NCBI RefSeq assembly: GCF_017377775.1
Contig: NZ_JAFVLN010000021.1
Coordinates: 62,001-126,000 of the forward strand
Length of the DNA: 64,000 nucleotides
Direction: 5' to 3'
Origin: Streptomyces sp. VRA16 Mangrove soil
Lineage (GTDB): Bacteria > Actinomycetota > Actinomycetes > Streptomycetales > Streptomycetaceae
The notes under the pieces were generated by a model. It searched no databases and was not told the origin of the DNA. It worked only from the letters and a program-made list of their open reading frames with translations. A program made the position numbers and the translations under genes. Shown here one piece after another: positions 8,276-16,987 of the stretch (its first letter is position 1; each line of letters opens with the position of its first letter).

Positions 8276-9231
8276 GTGGATCACGTCTCAATCCTGCCGA
8301 TCGCCGACTCGACGCCGCCGACCAGCACCTGGGGGACCGGCTGGCCGCATTCGTCGACGGCGAACTCGACCACGATGCCCGCGAGCGCGTGCTCGCGCAC
8401 GTGGCCACCTGCGCCAAGTGCAAGGCCGAGGCCGACGCACAGCGCCGTCTGAAGAGCGTCTTCGCCGAGGCGGCCCCGCCGTCGCCCAGTGAGAGCTTCC
8501 TCGCCCGGCTGCAGGGGCTGCCCGGCGGTGGTGACCAGGACGACGACGGGTCACCGTTCGGAAGCGGCGGCCTGGGCACGGGCCGAGCGTTCGGCAACGT
8601 GCGGGGGTTCGGCAACGGAGTCTTCGACGTCGACCCCGAGCCGTTCGGCTACGGATCGACGGCGCACGCCGGTGTCCTGCCGGGACCGCGTGGCTTTCGG
8701 ATCCACGAGGTGGGCCGCGACCGGCACGACAGCGACCGCGCCTCGCGTGGACGCCGCTTCGCTTTCGCCGCCGCCGGTGCCGTCTCGCTCGCCGCGATCG
8801 CGCTGGGCGGGGTCACCGCCGGCGCCCCCGCGGACACCGCCGACGCCCGGGGCGCGGGCTCCGGCAACAACAGCAATGTGACACCGCTGCGCAGTCAGGC
8901 GGCCGGCTCGGCCACCACGCCCGAGGCTCAGCGCCGCAGGACGCTCTCCCCGCTGCTCGGCCAGAGCGGCGGCGCCCTGGCGGCCCCGGTCTCCCCGACC
9001 GAGGCGAGCGCGCCGCTGCTGCCCGGTGGCGGTCACGCGGACGACGCCGACTATCCGTTCTCGACCCCGATGCTCTCCGGCGCGGCCCGTATGACCCCCC
9101 TCATACGTCCCGCCGCAGTCCCCGCGGTCTCCGTCGACCTGGCTCCGCACGCGTCACCCGCGGCGACCCGTATCGACGCGGCCCCGGCGGCCACGCCGAC
9201 CGCCTCGTCCCGGCCGTCCTCCGCTCGCTGA
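8272..9231 (+). CDS. Membrane zinc-binding anti-sigma factor (RseA-like)
   Basis: A 319-residue protein starting at the GTG that overlaps the sigma stop (GTGA), so translation is coupled. The N-terminal ZAS motif is HVATCAKC (H43, C47, C50), which binds zinc and holds the cognate sigma factor. A membrane helix lies at about residues 162-186, with a long outer segment rich in Pro, Ala and Ser. Between the two is a Gly- and Phe-rich linker. By position it is the counterpart of RseA (Rv1222), released by redox change or proteolysis in mycobacteria. An HtrA-type protease is encoded next and is an obvious candidate for its control. Confidence 0.88.
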   Translation: MSGSRLNPADRRLDAADQHLGDRLAAFVDGELDHDARERVLAHVATCAKCKAEADAQRRLKSVFAEAAPPSPSESFLARLQGLPGGGDQDDDGSPFGSGGLGTGRAFGNVRGFGNGVFDVDPEPFGYGSTAHAGVLPGPRGFRIHEVGRDRHDSDRASRGRRFAFAAAGAVSLAAIALGGVTAGAPADTADARGAGSGNNSNVTPLRSQAAGSATTPEAQRRRTLSPLLGQSGGALAAPVSPTEASAPLLPGGGHADDADYPFSTPMLSGAARMTPLIRPAAVPAVSVDLAPHASPAATRIDAAPAATPTASSRPSSAR

Positions 9232-9237
9232 CGCCCA

Positions 9238-9256
9238 CCGGCGCCCCCTGCGCCGG
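9238..9256 (+). terminator. Short hairpin after the anti-sigma gene
   Basis: CCGGCGC and GCGCCGG pair across the 5-base loop cccct, 7 bp after the stop. Seven pairs and no U-tract, so termination is uncertain; it may only attenuate read-through into the HtrA gene. Confidence 0.4.
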
Positions 9257-9373
9257 ATCCGCCGAACCTGGTTCAATCCTGTGGAGGCCGCGCGTCGGGC
9301 ACTGACCCGGGCCGCGTGGGTGGGAGCCCGCGGTGTGGTGCCGCGGGCCGGGTGCGGGGAGAACGGCGAGACT

Positions 9374-11431
9374 ATGGACGCGGACGAGGGCAAGCCCACG
9401 AAGGGCGAGTGGTGGAGCCGCCCCCGGCCGAGCGCGGGGCGCTCCGACTCCGAGGGGGACGACGGCGACTGGCATCTGCCGGCGCCTGCGGCCCCGGCCG
9501 CTTCCGGAGATGTGGCACCGGCTGCGCAGGGCGACGCCGGTGAGAGCGCCGTTACCGATGTCGCCGTGGTGTCCGCCCCGCTGACGGAGGAAACCGCCCC
9601 GGAGCAGCTCCCGGCGACTCCGGCGGCCCTTGCGCCCCCTGCGGTCCCCGAGCCCCCTGTGGCACCCACGGCCCCCGAGCCTCCGGCCGCCGCCGAGCCC
9701 GCTGACACCCCGCGTCCCCTGCACGACCCCGATCCGTACAGCACGCCGCCGTACGGCGAGCCCGGGCCGTGGGCGCCGGCACCGCCGGTGCAGCACCCGG
9801 GCGCCACCCCGGCCCAGGGCACGCCGACGGCACCGGCCGGGCCGCAGACGCCGTACGAGACGACGCCGCAGCCTTTGGCCCCGCAGCCCCTGGCCCCGCA
9901 CACGCCGGCGGCAGGCGCCCCGGGATCGCAGCCGCAGTCCCCGGCCCCGCACACGCCGGCTGCGGGCACGGCCGTACCGCAGCCGCAGCCGCAGCCGCAG
10001 CGGCAGCCGCAGACCTTGGCCCCGCACGCGCCGGCGGCAGGCGCCCCGGGATCGCAGCCACAACCACAGCCACAACCACAGCCCCCGGCCCCGCACACGC
10101 CCGCCGCAGGCGCCCTGGGACCGCAGCCGCAGCCGCACCCCCAACCTCAACCTCAGGCGTACCCGGCCCCGGCCCCGGCCTCTGCCCCGGCCCCGGCGCA
10201 GCCCGAGCTGGTCCCCGGGGGCGGGGGCGGCGTGCCGGTGGGGGTCGGGCCCTGGCAGCAGTACGACCCGTGGGCCGGGCCCGTGTCGCTGTCGCAGGGC
10301 GCCGGGGGCGTCGGGGTGCGGCCGCGGCGCGGGCGGCGTGGCCTGGTGCTCGGTGCCGTGCTGATCGCGCTGGTCTCCGGCGGGGTCGGCGGCGCCGTCG
10401 GCTCGTACCTGGAGCAGGGCGGCGGCACGGACGTCGAACTCCCGCAGGCGGGCGCCGAGTCCACGCACCGCGCCCCCGGCAGTGTCGCGGGAATCGCCGC
10501 GAGCGCGCTGCCCGGCGTCGTCACGATCCACACCAAGGGCGCCTCCGAGCAGGGCACGGGCACCGGCTTCGTGCTCGACCACCGGGGCCACATCCTCACC
10601 AACAACCACGTCGTGCAGCCGGCGGGTCCCGGTGGCGAGATATCGGTCACGTTCGCCGGGGGCGAGAGCGCGGCCGCCGAGGTCGTCGGGCACGACACCG
10701 GGTACGACCTGGCCGTGATCAAGGTCGACGGAGTGCGCGGCCTCAAGCCGCTGCCGCTCGGCAACTCCGAGAGCGTGCAGGTCGGCGACCCGGTCGTGGC
10801 CATCGGCGCCCCGTTCGACCTGGCCAACACGGTCACCTCCGGCATCATCAGCGCCAAGGACCGGCCGATCACGGCGGGCGGCGAGAAGGGCGACGGGAGC
10901 GACGTCAGCTACGTCGACGCGCTGCAGACCGACGCGCCCATAAACCCCGGCAACTCCGGCGGCCCGCTCGTCGACTCCAAGGCCCGCGTCATCGGGATCA
11001 ACAGCGCCATCCGCTCCGCCGACAGCGGTTCGGAGCTCGACGGCGGCCAGGCGGGCTCCATCGGCCTCGGCTTCGCGATCCCGATCAACCAGGCCAAACG
11101 CGTCGCCGAGGAACTGATCAACACCGGCAAGGCCACGCACCCCGTCATCGGCGTCACCCTCGACATGGACTACACGGGCGACGGCGCGCGCGTGGGCACG
11201 AAGGGCAACAACGGCGGTTCGGCCGTCACCCCCGGCGGGCCCGGCGACAAGGCGGGCATCGAGCCGCGTGACGTGATCACCGAGGTGGACGGCACCCCGG
11301 TGCACTCCGGCGAGGAGCTGATCGTCAAGGTCCGCGCCCACCGCCCCAAGGACAAACTGGTCATCACGCTCGAACGGGGCGGAAAGGAACGGAAGGTGAC
11401 GCTCGTTCTGGGCTCGGCCGACGGCGACTGA
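9374..11431 (+). CDS. HtrA/DegP-type serine protease with PDZ domain
   Basis: A 685-residue protein anchored in the membrane. Residues 1-320 are cytoplasmic and disordered, with a Pro/Gln-rich repeat region at about 175-275; one membrane helix lies at about 323-345. The outer trypsin-like domain shows the triad as NNHVV (about H410), GYDLAVIKVD (about D444) and GNSGGPLVD (about S527). A PDZ domain follows (about 590-685, with PGDKAGIEPRDVI). The ATG at 9374 is chosen for the MDADEGKPTKGEWW start. It should degrade misfolded exported proteins. The long proline-rich tail inside the cell is unusual in size. It corresponds by position to htrA (Rv1223). Confidence 0.92.
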   Translation: MDADEGKPTKGEWWSRPRPSAGRSDSEGDDGDWHLPAPAAPAASGDVAPAAQGDAGESAVTDVAVVSAPLTEETAPEQLPATPAALAPPAVPEPPVAPTAPEPPAAAEPADTPRPLHDPDPYSTPPYGEPGPWAPAPPVQHPGATPAQGTPTAPAGPQTPYETTPQPLAPQPLAPHTPAAGAPGSQPQSPAPHTPAAGTAVPQPQPQPQRQPQTLAPHAPAAGAPGSQPQPQPQPQPPAPHTPAAGALGPQPQPHPQPQPQAYPAPAPASAPAPAQPELVPGGGGGVPVGVGPWQQYDPWAGPVSLSQGAGGVGVRPRRGRRGLVLGAVLIALVSGGVGGAVGSYLEQGGGTDVELPQAGAESTHRAPGSVAGIAASALPGVVTIHTKGASEQGTGTGFVLDHRGHILTNNHVVQPAGPGGEISVTFAGGESAAAEVVGHDTGYDLAVIKVDGVRGLKPLPLGNSESVQVGDPVVAIGAPFDLANTVTSGIISAKDRPITAGGEKGDGSDVSYVDALQTDAPINPGNSGGPLVDSKARVIGINSAIRSADSGSELDGGQAGSIGLGFAIPINQAKRVAEELINTGKATHPVIGVTLDMDYTGDGARVGTKGNNGGSAVTPGGPGDKAGIEPRDVITEVDGTPVHSGEELIVKVRAHRPKDKLVITLERGGKERKVTLVLGSADGD
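9893..10160 (+). repeat. Degenerate Pro/Gln-coding repeats in the HtrA tail
   Basis: Four imperfect copies of a unit coding APHTPAAGAPGSQPQ (near 9893, 9944, 10019 and 10087), separated by CAG/CCG runs that code QPQPQP. The reading frame is kept throughout. Confidence 0.8.
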
Positions 11432-11433
11432 CC

Positions 11434-11458
11434 GGACCGGCCGGCCGACGGCCGGTCC
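11434..11458 (+). terminator. Hairpin terminator after the HtrA gene
   Basis: Perfect 10-bp stem GGACCGGCCG / CGGCCGGTCC with a 5-base loop, starting 2 bp after the stop codon. Confidence 0.75.
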
Positions 11459-11616
11459 TTCACCGGTCAAAGTCGGGTACAGGTGATCCCGGACGTCGCC
11501 CAGTGGCTACCAAACAGACAGGAACGCCGGGTACCGTGGACCGGTCCGATGCCGGACCCTGCCGAAGACCTGCTACTGAAGACCACCGCGGGCCGAGGAC
11601 ACGCTAGGAGTGCAAG

Positions 11617-12105
11617 GTGTTCAACGACATTGGCCTACCGGAGGTCATAGCGCTTGTTGTGCTGGCCGTGCTCGTGTTCGGCCCGGACAAGCTGCCGCAG
11701 GTCATTCAGGATGTCGCGCGCACCATCCGCAAGATCCGTGAGTTCTCGGACAGCGCGAAGGAAGACATCCGCAAGGAACTGGGCCCGGAGTTCAAGGACT
11801 TCGAGTTCGAGGACCTGAACCCCAAGACGTTCATCCGCAAGCAGTTGGACAGCGACGAGCTGGGGCTCAAGGAGATCCGCAACGGCTTCGACCTGAAGAA
11901 GGAAATGGCCGAGGTCGGCGAGGCCGTGCAGACCGTCGGTGACGTGCGGGACGACGCGCCCGCGATCGGCGGCTCCTCCTCCGGCGGCGGTTCCTCCAGC
12001 GGCCGTGTCGACATGACCAAGGGCCCTGACCTGGAGAAGCGTTCCGAGCCGTCGGAGAAGCCGGCCAAGGACACGCCGCCGCCCTTCGACGCCGACGCGA
12101 CCTGA
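11617..12105 (+). CDS. tatB: Sec-independent protein translocase subunit TatB
   Basis: A 162-residue TatB. It begins MFNDIGLPEVIALVVLAVLV, a single N-terminal membrane helix, followed by the FGPDKLPQ hinge (about residues 22-29) and an amphipathic helix (RTIRKIREFSDSAKEDIRKE). The E in the GLPE motif separates TatB from TatA. The C-terminal third is Ser/Gly-rich and disordered. The GTG start has AGGAG upstream. TatB with TatC recognises twin-arginine signals; tatA and tatC are not in this window. Being next to sigE/rseA/htrA, as in M. tuberculosis (Rv1224), links it to envelope homeostasis. Confidence 0.93.
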   Translation: MFNDIGLPEVIALVVLAVLVFGPDKLPQVIQDVARTIRKIREFSDSAKEDIRKELGPEFKDFEFEDLNPKTFIRKQLDSDELGLKEIRNGFDLKKEMAEVGEAVQTVGDVRDDAPAIGGSSSGGGSSSGRVDMTKGPDLEKRSEPSEKPAKDTPPPFDADAT

Positions 12106-12239
12106 ACCACACCACTCGAAACCGGGCCCTGTGGACCCGGTGTGGCATCCTGCCTTGTTGTTGCGCGGACCGGACGTGAGAACGCCCGAGGGGGGCGGGC
12201 CGCTCCGGTCCGTAACTGAGCGAGGAGGCGGCCGGGTAC

Positions 12240-12896
12240 ATGGAGACGACGAGTCGGGTGGGCGCGCAGGCGCCGGCCACCGAGGGGGCCGGTCAGGTTC
12301 CCACGGCCCGGCGCACGGTCGACGGATACCTGCTGGCGTCCTTCCCGTGGTACGGCCTCGACGAGGCCTTCACGGGACCGCGTTGGCTGATGCAGGTCGG
12401 CACCACGGCGGACGGATCCGTCGAGCACGGCTCGATCGGGCACGGTGACGAGCCCTCCGTACGCAGCGAGGGCACTGAGGACACCGAGCGGTTCGCGGTC
12501 GTGGTGACCGTCGCCGCCAATCCGGTACGACGCAGCGCCGACGGCACGGGCGTCCTCGAGGCGACGTCCGTCTCCTCGGCGGCCTGGCTCGCCGGGGTCG
12601 GACTGCTCTCCTTCACCTGGCCCGGACAGATGGACCACACGCTCCGGGACGACTGGCTGGACCAGCAGACGGAGACGGCGTGGGTCCTCGCGGACGACCT
12701 CGGGTCGTCGGACTGGGCCACGCTGTCACTGCCGGTGGACGGCGTCCCGACGGAGTTCCACTACCGGGAGTCCGAGTACGGGTGGGTGCTGGCCGGGTCG
12801 ACGCAGGCCGGAGTGCATCTCGGCGCGTACGGGCGGGGGATGAGCGCGTACGGTCTCGGCTTCTCGGTGGTCAAGGACATCGCCGAGTACGCCTGA
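12240..12896 (+). CDS. Conserved hypothetical protein
   Basis: A 218-residue soluble protein that I do not recognise. It is rich in Trp and acidic residues (FPWYGLDEAFTGPRWLMQVG, SFTWPGQMDHTLRDDWLDQQ), with no signal peptide, no membrane helix and no metal-binding motif. The C-terminal half looks like a mixed alpha/beta domain with YGWVLAGSTQAGVHLGAYG. ATG 12240 is preceded by GAGGAGGCGGCC. It sits between tatB and the convergent mrp gene and may be co-transcribed with tatB, since no strong terminator separates them. No function is proposed. Confidence 0.75.
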   Translation: METTSRVGAQAPATEGAGQVPTARRTVDGYLLASFPWYGLDEAFTGPRWLMQVGTTADGSVEHGSIGHGDEPSVRSEGTEDTERFAVVVTVAANPVRRSADGTGVLEATSVSSAAWLAGVGLLSFTWPGQMDHTLRDDWLDQQTETAWVLADDLGSSDWATLSLPVDGVPTEFHYRESEYGWVLAGSTQAGVHLGAYGRGMSAYGLGFSVVKDIAEYA

Positions 12897-12917
12897 GTGG
12901 CTGCCGGGTGAGTACGG

Positions 12918-12944
12918 CCCCGCGCCCCTTACCGGGACGCGGGG
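12918..12944. terminator. Hairpin between the convergent hypothetical and mrp genes
   Basis: CCCCGCG (12918-12924) pairs with CGCGGGG (12938-12944). Seven strong pairs with a 13-base loop; it could serve both strands. Confidence 0.45.
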
Positions 12945-12953
12945 GACCGTCCC

Positions 12954-14087
12954 TCAGAACTTGTTGCGCGGCGTGATCCCCAGCGACATGCCCGACAGGC
13001 CGCGCTGACGGCCGCCGAGCTTGCCCGCGATGGCGCGCAGCGCCGAGCCGGCCGGGGAGTCGGGGTCGGACAGCACGACCGGCTTGCCCTCGTCGCCGCC
13101 CTCGCGCAGGCGCACGTCGATGGGGATGGAGCCGAGGACCGGTACCTCGGCGCCCGTCGTCCGCGTCAGGCCCTCGGCGACGAGCTTGCCGCCGCCGGTG
13201 CCGAAGACGTCGACCATCTCGCCGCAGTGCGGGCACGGCAGGCCCGACATGTTCTCGACGACACCGACGATCTTCTGGTGCGTCTGCACCGCGATCGAAC
13301 CCGCGCGCTCGGCGACCTCGGCCGCCGCCTGCTGCGGCGTCGTCACGACGAGGATCTCGGCGTTCGGGACCAGCTGCGCGACGGAGATCGCGATGTCACC
13401 GGTGCCGGGCGGCAGGTCGAGGAGCAGGACGTCGAGGTCGCCCCAGAAGACATCGGCCAGGAACTGCTGGAGCGCGCGGTGCAGCATCGGGCCGCGCCAC
13501 ACCACCGGCGCGTTGCCCGGCGTGAACATGCCGATCGAGATGACCTTCACGCCGTTCGCCGACGGCGGCATGATCATGTTCTCGACCTGGGTGGGCTTGC
13601 CGTCGGCGCCCAGCATGCGCGGCACGGAGTGGCCGTAGATGTCCGCGTCGACGACGCCGACCTTCATGCCCTCGGCCGCCATCGCGGCCGCCAGGTTCAC
13701 GGTCACGGAGGACTTGCCGACGCCGCCCTTGCCGGACGCGACCGCGTAGACCCGGGTCAGCGAGCCGGGCTTGGCGAACGGGACCTCACGCTCGGCGGTG
13801 CCGCCGCGCAGCGCGGCGGCCAGCTCCTTGCGCTGCTCGTCGCTCATCACGTCGAGCGTGACCTGGACGTCGGTGACGCCCTCGACGCGCAGGACGGCGT
13901 CCCGCACGTTGTTCTCGATCGTCGAGCGCATCGGGCAGCCCGACACGGTCAGATACACGGTGACCGCGACGGTTCCGTCCGCGCCGATGTCCACCGATTT
14001 GACCATCCCCAGCTCGGTGATGGGTCGCTGGATCTCGGGGTCGTTCACTGTCGCGAGTGCCTCGCGCACCGCGTCTTCGCTAGCCAT
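12954..14087 (-). CDS. mrp: Mrp/ApbC iron-sulfur cluster carrier ATPase
   Basis: A 377-residue P-loop ATPase of the Mrp/NBP35 family. An N-terminal MIP18/DUF59 domain covers about residues 1-85. The deviant Walker A is SGKGGVGKSS (about 118-127), and the cluster-binding CPHC lies at about residue 277 (GLPCPHCGEM). It carries Fe-S clusters to target apoproteins in the cytoplasm. I chose the start MASEDAVREAL at 14087 because it fits the family; an upstream GTG at 14120 would add 11 basic residues. It matches Rv1229c in position, followed by the DUF1003 and MgtE-like genes also on this strand. Confidence 0.92.
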   Translation of the reverse strand: MASEDAVREALATVNDPEIQRPITELGMVKSVDIGADGTVAVTVYLTVSGCPMRSTIENNVRDAVLRVEGVTDVQVTLDVMSDEQRKELAAALRGGTAEREVPFAKPGSLTRVYAVASGKGGVGKSSVTVNLAAAMAAEGMKVGVVDADIYGHSVPRMLGADGKPTQVENMIMPPSANGVKVISIGMFTPGNAPVVWRGPMLHRALQQFLADVFWGDLDVLLLDLPPGTGDIAISVAQLVPNAEILVVTTPQQAAAEVAERAGSIAVQTHQKIVGVVENMSGLPCPHCGEMVDVFGTGGGKLVAEGLTRTTGAEVPVLGSIPIDVRLREGGDEGKPVVLSDPDSPAGSALRAIAGKLGGRQRGLSGMSLGITPRNKF

Positions 14088-14131
14088 ACGACCGATAGTA
14101 CGGCGCGGTAACCGGGGCACGGAAAGCCCCG

Positions 14132-14698
14132 TCAGCGGTCGTCTACGTCACGTACCCGTTCCCCGTCGGCCGGGAATACCCCGGCCCGGTGCTGTTCCTC
14201 CAGCTCCTTGAGGAGGTCCTGCAGTTCGGAGCGGATCCAGTCGCGGGTGGCGACCTCGCCGAGGCCGATCCGCAGGGCCGCGACCTCACGGCTCAGATAC
14301 TCGGTGTCGGCGATGGAGCGCTCGTTCTGCTTGCGGTCCTGTTCGAGGTTGACGCGGTCGCGGTCGTCCTGCCGGTTCTGCGCGAGCAGGATCAGCGGAG
14401 CGGCGTAGGACGCCTGGAGCGACAGCATCAGCGTCAGGAAGATGAACGGGTACTCGTCGAAGCGCAGATCCTTGGGCGCCGCGATGTTCCAGATCACCCA
14501 CGCGATGATGATCACCGTCATCCAGACGATGAACCGCCCCGTCCCCAGGAACCGGGCGATGCGCTCCGACAGCCGTCCGAAGGCCTCGGGGTCGTACTCC
14601 GGCAGCAGCCTGCGGCGCGGGGCGCGCGGCTGGTCGAGGCGGATGCGCGGGCGGCGCGGGGCCTCGGACGTGCGCTGGTCGCGTTCCTCAGTCGCCAT
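14132..14698 (-). CDS. DUF1003 membrane protein
   Basis: A 188-residue protein with two membrane helices (GRFIVWMTVIIIAWVIWNIA, then FIFLTLMLSLQASYAAPLILL) and a charged C-terminal coiled coil (RDRVNLEQDRKQNERSIADT), the layout of DUF1003. Some members are described as cyclic-nucleotide- or Mg-related, but the role is unsettled. Its ATG overlaps the end of the MgtE-like gene by 11 bp, so the two are translationally coupled and probably work together. The order mrp, DUF1003, MgtE-like matches Rv1229c, Rv1231c, Rv1232c. Confidence 0.88.
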   Translation of the reverse strand: MATEERDQRTSEAPRRPRIRLDQPRAPRRRLLPEYDPEAFGRLSERIARFLGTGRFIVWMTVIIIAWVIWNIAAPKDLRFDEYPFIFLTLMLSLQASYAAPLILLAQNRQDDRDRVNLEQDRKQNERSIADTEYLSREVAALRIGLGEVATRDWIRSELQDLLKELEEQHRAGVFPADGERVRDVDDR

Positions 14699-15962
14699 GG
14701 TTCACCTCCCCCGAGAGGTGGAACTCCTGCTCGCGCCAGTCGTCGGGGAGCATGTGGTCCAGGACGTCGTCCACGGTCACGGCGCCGAGCAGCGACCCGC
14801 TCTCGTCGACGACGGGCGCGGCCACCATGTCGTACGTCGCGAAGAACCCGGCGATCTCCGGGAGTTGGGCGCCGGGCGAGAGGGCCTGGAGATCCTCGTC
14901 GAGGATCGAGCTGACCATCGTGTACGGGGGATCGCGCAGCAGCCGCTGGAAGTGGATGGTGCCGAGATACTTGCCGGTCGGAGTCTCGTCCGGCGGCCGG
15001 CACACGTAGACCTGCGCGGCGAGCGCGGGGGACAGGTCCGGGTTGCGTACGCGGGCGAGCGCGTCGGCGACCGTCGAGTCGGGCCGCAGCACGATCGGCT
15101 CGGTCGTCATCAGACCGCCCGCGGTCTTGTCCTCGTACGCCATCAGGCGCCGCACGTCGGCCGCTTCGCTGGGCTGCATCAGCGTGAGCAGGCGCTCCTT
15201 GTCCTCCTCGGGGAGCTCGCTCAGCAGGTCGGCGGCGTCGTCCGGGTCCATCTCCTCCAGGACGTCGGCGGCCCGCTCCTCCTTCAGCTTGCCGAGGATC
15301 TCGATCTGGTCGTCCTCGGGCAGCTCCTCCAGGACGTCGGCGAGCCGTTCGTTGGTGAGCGCGGCGGCGACCTCGGCGCGGCGCTTGGGGGAGAGGTGGT
15401 GCAGCACGTTGGCGAGGTCGGCGGGGCGCAGCTGCTCGAAGGTGGCGAGCAGGCTCTCGGCGCCCTGCCCGTGCTCCTCCAGGGAGAACCCGGCGACCGC
15501 CGACCAGTCCACGGTGAGCGCCTCGCCCTTGCGCCGGAAGGTGCCGCCCTTGCCCTTGCGCACGAAGACCCGGTCGATCTCCCAGTCCCTGCGGGCCGGC
15601 AGCTGCTGCACGGAGACGTCCAGGACGGTGACCTCCTCGCCCGACTCCACGAGCCGCACCCGCCGGTCGAGCATCTCGCCCAGCACCAGGCGCTCGGTGG
15701 GGCGCTGCTCGAAGCGCCGGACGTTGAGCACGCCGGTGGTGATGACCTGGCCCGACTCGATGCCGGTGACCCGGGTCATGGGCAGGAAGATACGGCGCCG
15801 CGTGGACAGCTCGACGACGAGGCCCAGCACCCGGGGCGGCCGTTTGCCCACCCGCAGCATCGCCACCAGATCGCGCACCCGGCCGACCTGGTCGCCGTTG
15901 GGATCGAAGACCGGGACGCCGGAGAGATGGGAGACGAAGACCCGGTGGGCGACTGAGGCCAT
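14688..15962 (-). CDS. MgtE-N/CBS-pair protein with PRC-barrel start, no channel
   Basis: A 424-residue soluble protein. Residues about 1-80 resemble a PRC-barrel (VPVFDPNGDQVGRVRDLVAM). Then come the superhelical MgtE N-domain (LRPADLANVLHHLSPKRR, EELPEDDQIEILGKLKEE and similar repeats, about 180-285) and a CBS pair (about 285-405). The transmembrane channel of true MgtE magnesium transporters is missing. It may be a Mg- or nucleotide-sensing partner rather than a transporter. The start at 15962 is set by AAGGAGGG upstream; in-frame codons extend to 16178 without support. It overlaps DUF1003, and a CorA gene lies nearby. Confidence 0.87.
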   Translation of the reverse strand: MASVAHRVFVSHLSGVPVFDPNGDQVGRVRDLVAMLRVGKRPPRVLGLVVELSTRRRIFLPMTRVTGIESGQVITTGVLNVRRFEQRPTERLVLGEMLDRRVRLVESGEEVTVLDVSVQQLPARRDWEIDRVFVRKGKGGTFRRKGEALTVDWSAVAGFSLEEHGQGAESLLATFEQLRPADLANVLHHLSPKRRAEVAAALTNERLADVLEELPEDDQIEILGKLKEERAADVLEEMDPDDAADLLSELPEEDKERLLTLMQPSEAADVRRLMAYEDKTAGGLMTTEPIVLRPDSTVADALARVRNPDLSPALAAQVYVCRPPDETPTGKYLGTIHFQRLLRDPPYTMVSSILDEDLQALSPGAQLPEIAGFFATYDMVAAPVVDESGSLLGAVTVDDVLDHMLPDDWREQEFHLSGEVNHGD

Positions 15963-16216
15963 CCCGCGCGCCCTCCTTTTCCTGTGCCTTCGCGCTCTTA
16001 CATCCGTACATACGAACAATCCGTGGTTCAGGCTAGCTGTTCCCCGGCACGCCCGCCCTCGCGCGCCGGAGCGCCGGGACCCACACGGGTAACCGCAGAT
16101 CACCCGGGTACGCTGCCGTACCTGCCCGCCCGTCTCCCCCCACCGTGCTCGACCGAGGGCGCTACGCGCCGCCCCCACCTTCCTTGCCGCTTGCCGTACG
16201 AGAGGTAGTCCCGCCC

Positions 16217-16969
16217 GTGACCGCTTTCGCCCTGGACCGCCGTACCCGCAGGACGCTCCTGGCCGGAGCGATGTGCGCGGGACTCGCGGGAGGGCTCGCG
16301 GCGTGCTCGGACGATCCGGACGCCGGCACCAACGGGGTCGGCAAGCTGGAAGCGGCCACGATCCAGGCCCGTACGGTCAGGGCGGCCCAGCGCGCCGACG
16401 CGGTGCACGTCGCCGGCACGGTGGTCAGCGGCGGCCGGACCTACAAGCTCGACATGCGGCTCAAGGACGAGGGCGGCACGGGGTCGGTGACGACGGGCGA
16501 CAGCACGTTCCGGCTGCTGCGGGTCGGCGAGCACCTGTTCCTCAAGGCCGACGCGGACTTCTGGACGCACTCCGACGACGACGCCACGAGCGGGCACGGC
16601 GGGGACGCCGCCGCCGACAAGCTCGACGACAAGTACGTGAAGGTGCCGACCGGCGACCCCTCGTACAAGCGGCTGAGCACCTTCACCGACAAGGACGTGC
16701 TGCTCGACGGGCTGCTCACGCTGCACGGCACCGTGGCGAAGGGCGACCGCGGCTCCTCCGGAGGGGTACGGACGATCGCGCTCACCGGGGACGAGGGAGC
16801 GGGTGGCACCCTCGACGTCTCGCTGGAGGGCACCGCGTACCCCATGCGGCTGGAGCGGGCCGGTGGCGCCGGGGCGCTCCAACTGACCGACTGGGGACAG
16901 AACTTCACGCTCCGCGAGCCGGACGCCTCCGACACCGTGGACTACGGGCAGCAGCTGCCGTCGTCCTGA
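16217..16969 (+). CDS. Putative lipoprotein
   Basis: A 250-residue exported lipoprotein. The N-terminus is VTAFALDRRTRRTLLAGAMC, with a hydrophobic stretch and a lipobox ending GGLAAC at about residue 34. The mature part carries repeated beta-strand-like segments (GRTYKLDMRLKDEGGTGSV, RLLRVGEHLFLKADADFW), resembling the LolA-like fold of actinobacterial LppX/LprG-type lipoproteins; that link is only by pattern. The GTG start at 16217 is chosen because the signal peptide begins there. It is divergent from the MgtE-like gene. Function unknown. Confidence 0.78.
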   Translation: MTAFALDRRTRRTLLAGAMCAGLAGGLAACSDDPDAGTNGVGKLEAATIQARTVRAAQRADAVHVAGTVVSGGRTYKLDMRLKDEGGTGSVTTGDSTFRLLRVGEHLFLKADADFWTHSDDDATSGHGGDAAADKLDDKYVKVPTGDPSYKRLSTFTDKDVLLDGLLTLHGTVAKGDRGSSGGVRTIALTGDEGAGGTLDVSLEGTAYPMRLERAGGAGALQLTDWGQNFTLREPDASDTVDYGQQLPSS

Positions 16970-16987
16970 TCGGGCGGCCGCGCGGAC

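Noticed and set aside
9101..11470. A 789-codon minus-strand frame opposite the HtrA gene
   Set aside because: Shadow of the protease gene, dominated by Arg/Leu and Gly runs complementary to the Pro/Gln repeats.
16145..16216. Upstream extension of the lipoprotein gene to 16145
   Set aside because: The extra residues are Pro-rich and would block a signal peptide; GTG 16217 gives a proper lipoprotein N-terminus.
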